DNA of 9,559 bases from Bacteroidales bacterium UBA6207. GTDB lineage: Bacteria > Bacteroidota > Bacteroidia > Bacteroidales > F082. Location of the stretch: contig DISP01000184.1 of NCBI GenBank assembly GCA_002421995.1, positions 1 through 9,559 of the forward strand. The letters run 5' to 3'. The notes beneath the pieces were generated by a model. It was not told the DNA's origin, made no database searches, and saw only the letters and a program-made list of their open reading frames with translations. A program made the translations under genes and the position numbers. Each line of letters starts with the position of its first letter. Within the stretch, counting starts at the first letter, position 1. Shown here piece by piece: positions 1 to 7,087 of this stretch.

Positions 1-1
1 C

Positions 2-631
2 AATGATTTCAAAGAAATCAGCAAACTCTACTTCAGGCATGGCGAATGGCCCGGCAATATGCGTGTTGAGCTACAGAATGGTGAAGCGTTTCAGTTGAAG
101 AAATTTCATGCCAACTACCTCATTCCCTTTCACATCGTGAAAAACAGCCTGATCTGCACCGACCTCACCAATGAGTTCACTGATGTGTCGGGTGGCGATG
201 CCTGGGCGCCTGTGTATGAGGAGCGTGGAAAAGGTTTTTCGATGGTTTTTGCCCGTTCGGCAAAAGGCGAAAGCCTCATCAGAACCATGGAGGCAGAGGG
301 CTGGCTCAGCCTGAGCGATCTTGATCAGGAAACTGCTATTGCCATGCACTCCCATGGCTATGACCTCAAAAAAAGAGGTGCTTTCATCCGGATGAAATTC
401 ATGCGGCTGCTTGGAATGAAAACGCCTGACTATGGCTATGTCATCAGCGGTTTTGGCTTTTCGCGCTACCTCATGGAGCTGATTATTGACATTTTGTTTT
501 TGCTGCTCGGCACCCCTGTTGCCAGATGGATGGTTGAACAACTTCCGCTTGAACTGGTTGGAAATCTTTTCGAAAAAAGCAGAAATATCTGGAAAAAATC
601 TACAAAAAACATCAAACGACAGCAATTGTGA
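2..631 (+). CDS. Coenzyme F420 hydrogenase/dehydrogenase beta-subunit-like protein (FrhB-like), 5'-truncated
   Basis: The reading frame is open to the left edge, so this is the C-terminal ~209 residues of a longer protein. The family (FrhB/FdhB C-terminal domain) consists of flavin and [4Fe-4S] redox proteins; members in Bacteroidota often lie in polysaccharide or surface-glycan loci, where the reaction is usually unknown. The visible diagnostics are a YFRHGEWPG segment just inside the window and the core motif ICTDLTNEFTDVSGGDAW at about residues 51-68 of the fragment, a good match to the family pattern CxxCxD...aDisxGDaW. A Ser sits where the first Cys of that pair is expected. After the core come a basic stretch, a hydrophobic segment (IIDILFLLLGTPVA) that may touch the membrane, and a Lys-rich tail. 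The TGA stop overlaps the GTG of the next gene by 4 nt, implying translational coupling. Family assignment is fairly secure; substrate and electron partner are unknown. Confidence 0.8.
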   Translation, partial: NDFKEISKLYFRHGEWPGNMRVELQNGEAFQLKKFHANYLIPFHIVKNSLICTDLTNEFTDVSGGDAWAPVYEERGKGFSMVFARSAKGESLIRTMEAEGWLSLSDLDQETAIAMHSHGYDLKKRGAFIRMKFMRLLGMKTPDYGYVISGFGFSRYLMELIIDILFLLLGTPVARWMVEQLPLELVGNLFEKSRNIWKKSTKNIKRQQL

Positions 632-1596
632 GCAACAACGCGCAAATCAAACATCCCAAAGCCGGACCGATGAAGCGGCTTTTTAGCTTGCTGCGCCTGT
701 TTGGCATTGTACTTTTTGTGGTCATCATGTTTCGTGTTGATTTTCCGAAACTCCTCGAACAATTGTCGCAGGCATCACCCGGATTCTTGTTCATAGGTTT
801 CCTTTTCCAATTAATAGTACTGATAACCAAGGGAATACGATGGCATTTGATGAACGATGGCGGAAAAGGAAAACAAGCCTGGCGACAGAGTCTCGGACGC
901 TTTTATGAAAGCTATGCCATTGGAGTTGTAACACCGGCGCGAATGGGAGAGTTGCTCAAAGCCGGTCATGAAGAAGGCGCAGGCAATATGCTTGCTACCG
1001 GCATCAGGGTGGTGGCCGAGCGCGGTCTCGACATCGGTGTTTTTGTCATTCTCGCAGCTTTGTCTGTTTTTGGAGGCAACTACATCGGTATGAATGTGAT
1101 ATACACATCGCTGATTCTATTTGCCGGTTTCGCCTCACTTACGGTTTCGATGCTTTTGTTGGCCTCTGAAAAATTCAATGCATTGCTTAATGCGTTTTTC
1201 CAACCATTGCCTTCAAGATTCAGCAACACCCGCATAGCGTTTAAAGGTTATCAACCACACATTTCGGCCGGCATCATCCTGCTCAGCCTGTTTTCCAATA
1301 TCAGTTATTTCGTTTCCTGCTATTTTCTTGCGCTTGCCATCGGTTTGGAAGCCGGGTTCATCTGGACTTCCGGCGCAGTGGCTGTTTCGGGGCTGTTGAA
1401 CATGCTGCCTGTAACGATCATGGGTGTTGGCACGCGCGAGCTTACATTTTTATATGTTTTTCGCAGTTTTCCGCAGGCTTTGGCACTTTCGTTTTCCTTT
1501 TTGGTGATGCTGGTGGCCCAGATGGGAGGCGGCTTGGTTTCGCTCGTTGCCGGACAACTGCTTTTACATTCAAAAACCGAAAATAAACATGTCTAA
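628..1596 (+). CDS. Polytopic membrane protein, lysylphosphatidylglycerol synthase TM / UPF0104 family (flippase-like)
   Basis: A 322-residue integral inner-membrane protein resembling the flippase-like TM domain of MprF and the stand-alone YbhN/AglD group (LPG_synthase_TM). It lacks the soluble aminoacyltransferase domain of true MprF, so lysyl-PG synthesis is not implied; such stand-alone proteins are usually placed in lipid or lipid-linked-glycan translocation. Visible family signatures are TPARMGELLKA (about 102-112), ERGLDIG (131-137) and LPVTIMGVGTRE (260-271), set among roughly seven or eight hydrophobic helices (for example 23-35, 52-68, 136-148, 158-178, 213-238, 247-268, 283-310). 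The start chosen is GTG at 628, which overlaps the upstream stop by 4 nt. ATG at 670, giving MKRLFSLLRLF, is a realistic alternative because residues 2-14 look unconserved. The 3' end overlaps the SDR gene by 8 nt. Family is clear; cargo is unknown. Confidence 0.85.
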   Translation: MSNNAQIKHPKAGPMKRLFSLLRLFGIVLFVVIMFRVDFPKLLEQLSQASPGFLFIGFLFQLIVLITKGIRWHLMNDGGKGKQAWRQSLGRFYESYAIGVVTPARMGELLKAGHEEGAGNMLATGIRVVAERGLDIGVFVILAALSVFGGNYIGMNVIYTSLILFAGFASLTVSMLLLASEKFNALLNAFFQPLPSRFSNTRIAFKGYQPHISAGIILLSLFSNISYFVSCYFLALAIGLEAGFIWTSGAVAVSGLLNMLPVTIMGVGTRELTFLYVFRSFPQALALSFSFLVMLVAQMGGGLVSLVAGQLLLHSKTENKHV

Positions 1597-2563
1597 AACC
1601 TTGATTATCACCGGATCCAATGGCTATCTCGGGCACTACACCGTGATGGAAGCCCTCAAACAAGGCTACGAAGTGGTGGCTTGCTATTATCCGCATTTTG
1701 CTTCGGTGCGCATCGAACACCCCATGGTGAGCTATGTTGAAACCGACATCACAGATACTGCTGCTGAACAGAAAGCACTGAGCGCGGCCGTAGAAAACAA
1801 AGAGGTGACAGCCATCATCCATGCGGCAGCTCTGTTGGGCAGCTCTGACTTTGCTGCCAACGAAAAAGTGAATTCAACAGGCGTTTTGAACATGATGGAG
1901 TTTGCCCGCCTGCACGGAATAAAGCGCTTTGTTTATGTGAGCAGCGTGGTGGTTCTCAAACAAATAAAAGGCCCGTACGGCATCACGAAGCTCCGGGGTC
2001 AGGAATTGCTGACGGCTTCTGACTTAGATTATACAGTTTTTATTCCGGCGCTCATCATGGGCCCGGAAAGCCTGGGCTTGAACAGGGTTTTGAAAAACGT
2101 GTTCCGTTTTCCGGTTTTTGTACCATTGATAGGAAAGGGACAAGAAACGCAACACCCTGTCTATGTGAAAGATTTTGCCCGGGCGATGGTGGCCTCGGTT
2201 TCTATCGAAAAAACCAGACGTAAGGTTTATCAGATAGCAGGCGATCGCGTTATTGCCTTCAGGGAATTCATCGCATTGATTCTTCAACATTACAAAAAGC
2301 ATCGTATTTTTGTGCCGGTACCTGTTTTTTTGGCCAAAGGACTTGGAATGTTGTTTCAGAAAACCCAGAAAGTGCCGTTGTTTACTGCCGAACATGTGAA
2401 AGGAATTCTTCAGGATTCTAATTTGGACATCAAGTTGTTGCAGGATGACACTGGCTATGTTCCCACACCTTTTGAGCAGGCATTGAAGGAGTCGCTCTCG
2501 CACATTGGCAACAACTGGAACGCGATGCTCAAGGCCAGAGAAGAACGTGTGATCAAAATGTAA
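1589..2563 (+). CDS. NAD(P)-dependent epimerase/dehydratase, extended SDR family
   Basis: A 324-residue Rossmann-fold oxidoreductase. The N-terminal nucleotide-binding motif TGSNGYLG (residues 8-15, GxxGxxG) and acidic D52 in ETDIT are typical of extended SDRs. IIHAAALLG (76-84), YVSS (116-119) and the catalytic YGITK (Y130, K134) complete the active site. The C-terminal half (TQHPVYVKDFARAM, then YQIAGD) resembles the nucleotide-sugar epimerase / 3-beta-HSD / NDUFA9-like branch, so the substrate could be a nucleotide sugar or a lipid-linked ketone; sequence alone does not decide. The start is ATG at 1589, because the Rossmann motif begins right after it; an in-frame TTG at 1547 lies deep in the previous gene and would add residues with no family resemblance. 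It overlaps the flippase-like gene by 8 nt and lies 21 nt before the next ATG, so it belongs to the same transcript. Confidence 0.88.
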   Translation: MSKTLIITGSNGYLGHYTVMEALKQGYEVVACYYPHFASVRIEHPMVSYVETDITDTAAEQKALSAAVENKEVTAIIHAAALLGSSDFAANEKVNSTGVLNMMEFARLHGIKRFVYVSSVVVLKQIKGPYGITKLRGQELLTASDLDYTVFIPALIMGPESLGLNRVLKNVFRFPVFVPLIGKGQETQHPVYVKDFARAMVASVSIEKTRRKVYQIAGDRVIAFREFIALILQHYKKHRIFVPVPVFLAKGLGMLFQKTQKVPLFTAEHVKGILQDSNLDIKLLQDDTGYVPTPFEQALKESLSHIGNNWNAMLKAREERVIKM

Positions 2564-2584
2564 GACTTGATTGAAGACAAAAGA

Positions 2585-4465
2585 ATGAACCCTCTCGTTG
2601 AAAAACTAAAGACCATTCAGGGGCGCGTATGTTACCTGCGAAGCCGTGTCGGCCCGTCGTTGCTGGTTATTATGCTGCTTACTGTGGCCGTTATCTGGAC
2701 CAACTTCAACAACCATCTCTGGAAAGAAAAACATGGTGTGGTGATACACGATGTGGTGGGCTATTACAGCTACCTGCCCGCAGCCATTATCCAGCAAGAT
2801 TTGAAGTTCGACTTTGTTGTTAAACAACCTGAGCACTATTTTGGCCACGTCATCAGACTGCGCACACCCGATGGTGGTGTTTACCAGAAAATGACCATGG
2901 GTCTGGCATTTCTTTACCTTCCTTTTTTTCTCATCGGGCATGTGCAGGCACTCATCACGGGCGTTCCGGCAACAGGTGTAACCGAGCCTTATTTGTTTTG
3001 GCTGGTTTTTAGTTCCATGTTTTACGGCATGGCCGGACTGCTGCTTTTGCGAAAAATTCTGAAGAAGTTTTTTTCGGAGAAACTTACTGCCTTTGTGCTG
3101 CTTGTAGTGACTGCAGGAACCAATTTATTTTTCTACCTCACGCTCGAAGCGGCCATGTCGCATGCCTACAATTTCTTTCTCTTTATCCTTTTTGTTTGGC
3201 TCACAATGCGGTGGTATGAACGCAAAAACTTCAAAACCAGCATTTTTCTCGGTCTCAACTTTGGTCTTATCGGATTGATCCGGCCAACAAACGGCCTCAT
3301 TGTCTTGTTTTTTCTGCTCTATAATATTCGCTCTTTCAGCGATATTGGGGCAAGAATTCAACTTTTTTTATCCCAATGGAAAAACATCCTGCTCATCATC
3401 ATAATGGCATTTTTGGTGGTGCTGCCCCAGTTGGTTTTCTGGAAGGTGAACACCGGAAGCTGGTTTTATTATACCTATGGAGAGGAAGGTTTCTTTTTCA
3501 ACAACCCACAGATTTTCAGGGGATTGTTTAGCTACCGCAAAGGCTGGCTGCTCTACACCCCATTGATGTTTTTCGGTTTGATCGGTATTTTCAGCCTTAG
3601 AAAAAAAGCAGAAGCCTTTTTTATTCCTGTATTGGTGTTTATGGTTTTCAACATTTATATCATTTACAGTTGGTGGGACTGGACCTACGGAGGAAGTTTC
3701 GGCTCGCGTCCGATGATTGACTCTTACGGACTGATGGCGCTAAGTATTGCCGCCTTTACCGATCGCGTTTTTGACAGAAAAAAGCTTTTTGGCATAATCC
3801 TGCAAGTGGTGATGGTGCTGCTGATGGCTTTCAACATATTTCAGATGTTGCAGTACAAATATGCTACCATTCACTACGCCCACATGACCAAAGAAGCCTA
3901 CTGGCATGGATTTGGAAAGCTGCGTGCCGATTCGGAGTTCTACGATCTGCTCGAACCCATGGACTATCCCGCTCTAAAGAAAGGGATTTACAGAACCAAG
4001 CCCAACCTGCGGTCAACCATTGGCCCTGACGCAGTGAACGATTTTGAAAGCCTGAGTGCCGATTCAAACCTCTACTACTCGCCCGACCAGCGCTACAAAT
4101 TTATCAGCTTCAGAAGCCAAAGCACGGCAGAGGCCTTCAGCGGCAAACATGCAGCACTGCTAACGGCCGACAAAGCCTTTACTTCGGGTATTGATTTTCT
4201 GGTGAAACCGGGCCAGAAATACCATATCACTGTGTGGAAAAAACCAGCCAACGCCAACGCTGCACTGGCTTTTTTATCAGCCGACACTAAGTTTTTTTAT
4301 GAGCTGAACAGTGTGCCCGACACCATCAACGCCCAGGGATGGGGGCGGCTTAGTATCGTGAAAACCATTCCCGATTTCTACGACAATTGGTGCAAGGTCT
4401 ATGTGTGGAACAAAGGACAAGACAGTGTTTTCTTCGATGATCTTCGCATACGCAAGCTCGAATGA
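2585..4465 (+). CDS. Large GT-C-like membrane protein with C-terminal beta-sandwich (putative lipid-linked-sugar glycosyltransferase)
   Basis: A 626-residue protein with a basic cytoplasmic N-terminus and roughly ten or eleven hydrophobic helices between residues 25 and 420 (about 25-40, 106-124, 137-155, 168-186, 193-209, 218-246, 267-286, 321-337, 345-361, 402-420). The first helix is followed by a large outside loop containing HDVVGYYSYLPA (55-66); an acidic residue here (D56) is where GT-C glycosyltransferases of the ArnT/PMT type keep their catalytic Asp/Glu. A second conserved-looking loop is WDWTYGGSFGSRPMID (364-379). Residues ~485-626 are soluble, start with NDFES, contain KPGQKYHITVWKK and end in FFDDLRIRK, resembling a carbohydrate-binding jelly roll; this part is probably periplasmic. 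ATG at 2585 is preferred; an in-frame TTG at 2567 would add six residues. Last gene of the operon. GT-C membership is inferred from architecture, not from a decisive motif. Confidence 0.7.
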   Translation: MNPLVEKLKTIQGRVCYLRSRVGPSLLVIMLLTVAVIWTNFNNHLWKEKHGVVIHDVVGYYSYLPAAIIQQDLKFDFVVKQPEHYFGHVIRLRTPDGGVYQKMTMGLAFLYLPFFLIGHVQALITGVPATGVTEPYLFWLVFSSMFYGMAGLLLLRKILKKFFSEKLTAFVLLVVTAGTNLFFYLTLEAAMSHAYNFFLFILFVWLTMRWYERKNFKTSIFLGLNFGLIGLIRPTNGLIVLFFLLYNIRSFSDIGARIQLFLSQWKNILLIIIMAFLVVLPQLVFWKVNTGSWFYYTYGEEGFFFNNPQIFRGLFSYRKGWLLYTPLMFFGLIGIFSLRKKAEAFFIPVLVFMVFNIYIIYSWWDWTYGGSFGSRPMIDSYGLMALSIAAFTDRVFDRKKLFGIILQVVMVLLMAFNIFQMLQYKYATIHYAHMTKEAYWHGFGKLRADSEFYDLLEPMDYPALKKGIYRTKPNLRSTIGPDAVNDFESLSADSNLYYSPDQRYKFISFRSQSTAEAFSGKHAALLTADKAFTSGIDFLVKPGQKYHITVWKKPANANAALAFLSADTKFFYELNSVPDTINAQGWGRLSIVKTIPDFYDNWCKVYVWNKGQDSVFFDDLRIRKLE

Positions 4466-4568
4466 TGGATAGTAAACCATTCTGAATCAACATTCTAATC
4501 TGTCAAGAACCACAAAATAGTGCGCCACCTGCTTCATCATTACATATTTTTGTGTTGAGTCCTTTGCG

Positions 4569-5129
4569 TTATTTACCCAGTTTAATACCAATTCCCACGT
4601 TCATATTCAGCGTGTTCCAATTGCTTCCACTGATTTTATCTGACAGGTCGTAGCTAAGTTTAACATCTAAAAACACCCTGTCGTTTAACCACCACGAAAG
4701 CCCTGCTTCGGGAGCAAGGTAAAAGTCGGGGCTGCTAAATTTTGTAATAGAAGACTCATCTCCATATTTGTGAAAACTGTAACGAAGCCCCGAGGAAATC
4801 CCGATGAAGGGTTTGAGTTTCTTTTCGCCGAAATACTTTCGCAACTCTGGCGTCAGCAGTAATTCGAATCTGGTAGCAGAAAAATTATTTGATTCTATGT
4901 TTCTTGAAAAAAGCAAGCTGTTCTCAACACTGATTCCGAGGGCCAGGTTGTCTTTGACAAAATAAAGCGCCCAGGGGTTAAGTGCCATGCTGCCAATGGT
5001 TCGTGATGAATTTTTGTTGAGCATGATATTTCCGTTCACTCCTGCGACAATGCTGCCATTTTCGATCTGGGCAAAAGATGCAGTGGCCACAATAAACAGC
5101 AGGCCGGCTGCCAGAATTTGTTTTTTCAT
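4569..5129 (-). CDS. Small outer-membrane beta-barrel protein
   Basis: A 186-residue exported protein. MKKQILAAGLLFIVATASFA (1-20) is a classical Sec signal peptide with a signal-peptidase-I site after A20, leaving Gln21 as mature N-terminus, as is common in Bacteroidota. The mature part is a run of short amphipathic, aromatic- and glycine-containing strands (for example GSIVAGVNGNIML, RFELLLTPELRKYF, LKPFIGISSGLRYSF, VFLDVKLSYDL) ending in NMNVGIGIKLGK, typical of 8-strand OmpA/OmpW-like porin-type barrels (OMP_b-brl group). The start at 5129 is chosen because the signal peptide begins there; an upstream in-frame ATG at 5180 would place 17 residues before the signal and lies upstream of the likely promoter. 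It is transcribed convergently with the preceding operon and divergently from the nitroreductase. Ligand or function is unknown. Confidence 0.82.
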   Translation of the reverse strand: MKKQILAAGLLFIVATASFAQIENGSIVAGVNGNIMLNKNSSRTIGSMALNPWALYFVKDNLALGISVENSLLFSRNIESNNFSATRFELLLTPELRKYFGEKKLKPFIGISSGLRYSFHKYGDESSITKFSSPDFYLAPEAGLSWWLNDRVFLDVKLSYDLSDKISGSNWNTLNMNVGIGIKLGK

Positions 5130-5164
5130 TTGTAATATGTTTTGGTTAAAAAAGAATGATTTGG

Positions 5165-5172
5165 CAAAGCTA
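5165..5172 (-). promoter_or_regulatory. Bacteroidota-type -7 promoter box for the beta-barrel gene
   Basis: On the minus strand this reads TAGCTTTG followed by C, an exact match to the Bacteroidota sigma-ABfr consensus TAnnTTTG. It lies 35 nt before the ATG at 5129, giving a predicted 5' UTR of about 30 nt. No good -33 TTG is present at the usual spacing, so the assignment rests on one box plus position. Confidence 0.5.
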
Positions 5173-5193
5173 ACTACCATAAGTTGCTGAAAA

Positions 5194-5231
5194 TGTTAAT
5201 CTAAGCCAATTATTCCCAAGAAGTGTTAATC
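5194..5231. repeat. Pair of 8-bp direct repeats (TGTTAATC), 30-bp period
   Basis: TGTTAATC occurs at 5194-5201 and again at 5224-5231, exactly 30 bp apart, about three helical turns. The pair sits in the divergent intergenic region, about 22 and 52 bp upstream of the -7 box of the beta-barrel gene. Same-face spacing is what a tandem regulator site would show, but two short AT-rich octamers can occur by chance. Confidence 0.3.
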
Positions 5232-5339
5232 GCTCTAAATGACTAAAGCGGCTCGAAAACTTTCAACTGCATTTGTTGTAGCACCGCTACTTTCTGATGA
5301 GTTAAACGCCGATCTGCAGGGTCATCCTTTAGCTTTCAT

Positions 5340-5347
5340 TATCTTTG
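5340..5347 (+). promoter_or_regulatory. Bacteroidota-type -7 promoter box for the nitroreductase gene
   Basis: TATCTTTG followed by C, an exact TAnnTTTG match, lies 30 nt before the nitroreductase ATG at 5378. The implied 5' UTR is about 25 nt. A clear -33 TTG is not visible at the expected distance. The box also supports the downstream ATG over an in-frame codon at 5345 that would overlap the box itself. Confidence 0.5.
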
Positions 5348-5377
5348 CTGCCTCAAACCATCTTATTCATTTCACAC

Positions 5378-5989
5378 ATGTCCGACAAAACTGCACAAAC
5401 CACACATTCCATACATCCCATCCTTGCAGGGCGCTGGAGCCCGAGAGCTTTTGCTGCTGCCGGGGTTGAACCGGAAAAAATGCTGCATCTCTTTGAGTCA
5501 GCACGCTGGTCGCCAAGTGCCTCCAACGAGCAGCCCTGGCGTTTTATTATTGGCTTCAAAGGCGATTCAACCCATGAAAAAATATTTTCTACATTGGTCG
5601 AATTCAACCGGTTGTGGGCCCATGCTGCACCCGTGCTCCTGTTAGCTATTGCAAAAACAGAAAGCACCAAAAATCCGGGAAAAGAAAACCCTTACGCTCT
5701 GTACGACCTTGGTCAGGCGGTGGCCCACCTGGGTTTTCAGGCCGCGGCAGAAGGATTGTTTGTACACCAGATGGGGGGATTCGACTCCGAAAAGGCAGCT
5801 GAATTGTTTGTAGTCCCTGCAGAATTTCGTGCTTTCACCGCCATTGCTATTGGTTATCAAGGCGATCCGGAGATGTTGCACCCAAACCTCAAACCGATGG
5901 AATATGCAAAGCGCAACAGACAAGCATTGAGCGAAATGCTGTTTTCTGAGAAGTTCGGACAAACGCCCTCGTGGCTTCAACAGGAATAA
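5378..5989 (+). CDS. Nitroreductase family FMN-dependent oxidoreductase
   Basis: A 203-residue cytoplasmic flavoprotein of the NAD(P)H:FMN nitroreductase fold, which reduces nitro, quinone or other electrophilic compounds; the physiological substrate is rarely known. Visible family features are the N-terminal FMN-phosphate motif RWSPRAF (19-25), the second FMN-contacting segment ARWSPSASNEQPWRF (42-56), the central helix YALYDLGQAVAHLGFQA (106-122) and the GLFVHQMGGFD segment (126-136), followed by AIAIGYQGDPE with the usual C-terminal strand. The length is normal for the family. ATG at 5378 is chosen because it lies a normal distance after a TATCTTTG promoter box and the N-terminus aligns without excess. 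Divergent from the beta-barrel gene; 61 nt separate it from the glutaminyl cyclase, which has its own promoter box, so the two need not be co-transcribed. Confidence 0.88.
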   Translation: MSDKTAQTTHSIHPILAGRWSPRAFAAAGVEPEKMLHLFESARWSPSASNEQPWRFIIGFKGDSTHEKIFSTLVEFNRLWAHAAPVLLLAIAKTESTKNPGKENPYALYDLGQAVAHLGFQAAAEGLFVHQMGGFDSEKAAELFVVPAEFRAFTAIAIGYQGDPEMLHPNLKPMEYAKRNRQALSEMLFSEKFGQTPSWLQQE

Positions 5990-6022
5990 TGAGCTTCCGA
6001 ATCCGTATTGCAGCTGATTGAT

Positions 6023-6030
6023 TACTTTTG
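6023..6030 (+). promoter_or_regulatory. Bacteroidota-type -7 promoter box for the glutaminyl cyclase gene
   Basis: TACTTTTG followed by C matches TAnnTTTG exactly, 20 nt before the ATG at 6051. It lies in the 61-nt gap after the nitroreductase stop. No TTG at standard -33 spacing is seen (nearest is TTG at 6008-6010, too close). Confidence 0.45.
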
Positions 6031-6050
6031 CGCCATTAAACTCCCGCCGG

Positions 6051-7055
6051 ATGAAACCACTCGTTTATTTATTGCTCCTTTTCCCCGGATTTTTGGCCTG
6101 CAGCAATGCCGGCAAAAAACCCGCAAACAACACTGCTGCCCCAACAGCCGAAGTGCGCGTTGAAGTCCCTGCTTTTAATGCTGATTCTGCATGGCAATTT
6201 GTGGCAAAACAGCTTGCTTTTGGCCCACGGGTGCCGGGACACAAAGCGCACGAAGCCTGCGCCGAATGGATGGCAAACAAAATGAGCAATTGGGCCGACA
6301 CTGTTTTTGTGCAATCGTTCAGGGCCAGGGCCTACAACAAAACCATTCTTGATGGCAAAAACATCATCTCATCGTTTAACCCAAAGGCAACAAAACGCAT
6401 TCTGCTTGCAGCGCACTGGGATTCGAGACCATATGCCGATCACGATCCCGACAACACCAAACACCGCACACCTATTGACGGAGCCAATGACGGCGCCAGC
6501 GGTGTGGGAGTGCTGATGGAAATCGGCCGATTGATTCACACACAAAAACTGCCTCAAAATATTGGTCTCGACATTGTTTTTTTCGACCTCGAAGACTATG
6601 GTCCCCACAACGATGAGCGCAGCAGTGGCGATGACGACTATTGGGCTCTCGGCTCCCAACACTGGTCACGCACACCACACATTCCGGGCTATAAGGCCAA
6701 CTTTGGCATCCTGCTCGATATGGTTGGTGCCAAAAACGCCGTTTTTCCAAGAGAATACTACTCGCAGCAATATGCCGCCTGGGTGCTCGACAAAGTGTGG
6801 CGCACCGCCCAAAACATGGGCTATGACAACTATTTCAGCAACCGTCCCGGAATGCCCATCAATGATGACCATATCGCTGTGAACCAGATTGCCGGCATTC
6901 CTATGATTGATATCATCCATCAGGATCCAAACAGCAGCAACGGCACTTTCTACGAACACTGGCACACAAGCAATGATAACCTGGCGCAAATTGACAAAGA
7001 AACACTGCGTGTTGTGGGCGAAGTGGTGACACGTGTTGTTTACGAAACAAAATAG
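6051..7055 (+). CDS. Glutaminyl-peptide cyclotransferase (glutaminyl cyclase), M28-fold lipoprotein
   Basis: A 334-residue protein that would convert N-terminal Gln of exported proteins to pyroglutamate in the periplasm. The N-terminus is a type II signal peptide with lipobox FLAC (Cys17), so it is probably a lipoprotein. The M28 zinc-peptidase fold is clear: GANDGASGVGVLMEIGR (Asp147, metal ligand), FFDLEDYG (Glu181 catalytic, Asp182 metal), LLDMVGA (Asp223), NDDHI (Asp272-His274) and HWHTSNDN (Trp304, His305). This set, with one zinc and WHT in the last loop, fits animal-type glutaminyl cyclases rather than two-zinc aminopeptidases, and Bacteroidota enzymes of this type have Glu-Asp where human QC has Glu-Glu. 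The start is ATG at 6051, which places the signal peptide at the N-terminus; an in-frame codon at 6018 would precede the promoter box. An M28 aminopeptidase is the main alternative. Confidence 0.85.
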   Translation: MKPLVYLLLLFPGFLACSNAGKKPANNTAAPTAEVRVEVPAFNADSAWQFVAKQLAFGPRVPGHKAHEACAEWMANKMSNWADTVFVQSFRARAYNKTILDGKNIISSFNPKATKRILLAAHWDSRPYADHDPDNTKHRTPIDGANDGASGVGVLMEIGRLIHTQKLPQNIGLDIVFFDLEDYGPHNDERSSGDDDYWALGSQHWSRTPHIPGYKANFGILLDMVGAKNAVFPREYYSQQYAAWVLDKVWRTAQNMGYDNYFSNRPGMPINDDHIAVNQIAGIPMIDIIHQDPNSSNGTFYEHWHTSNDNLAQIDKETLRVVGEVVTRVVYETK

Positions 7056-7087
7056 CTCTTTTCCAAAACGGCAAAAACCCATCAGAC

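Noticed and set aside
71..625. Long open frame on the minus strand opposite the FrhB-like gene (184 codons)
   Set aside because: The plus-strand frame encodes recognisable family motifs and couples to the next gene; the minus-strand translation resembles nothing I know and has no promoter.
628..1596. MprF (lysyl-phosphatidylglycerol synthase) as the identity of the polytopic protein
   Set aside because: Only the membrane domain is present; there is no C-terminal aminoacyltransferase domain, so antimicrobial-peptide resistance by lysyl-PG synthesis should not be inferred.
4511..4554. Inverted repeat CACAAAATA ... TATTTTTGTG and a TATTTTTG promoter-like box in the convergent gap after the GT-C-like gene
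   Set aside because: The arms are AT-rich with a loop of about 25 nt, weak for a terminator, and the promoter-like box points into the antisense of the barrel gene with no reading frame of its own. Best read as chance, or at most a weak bidirectional terminator.
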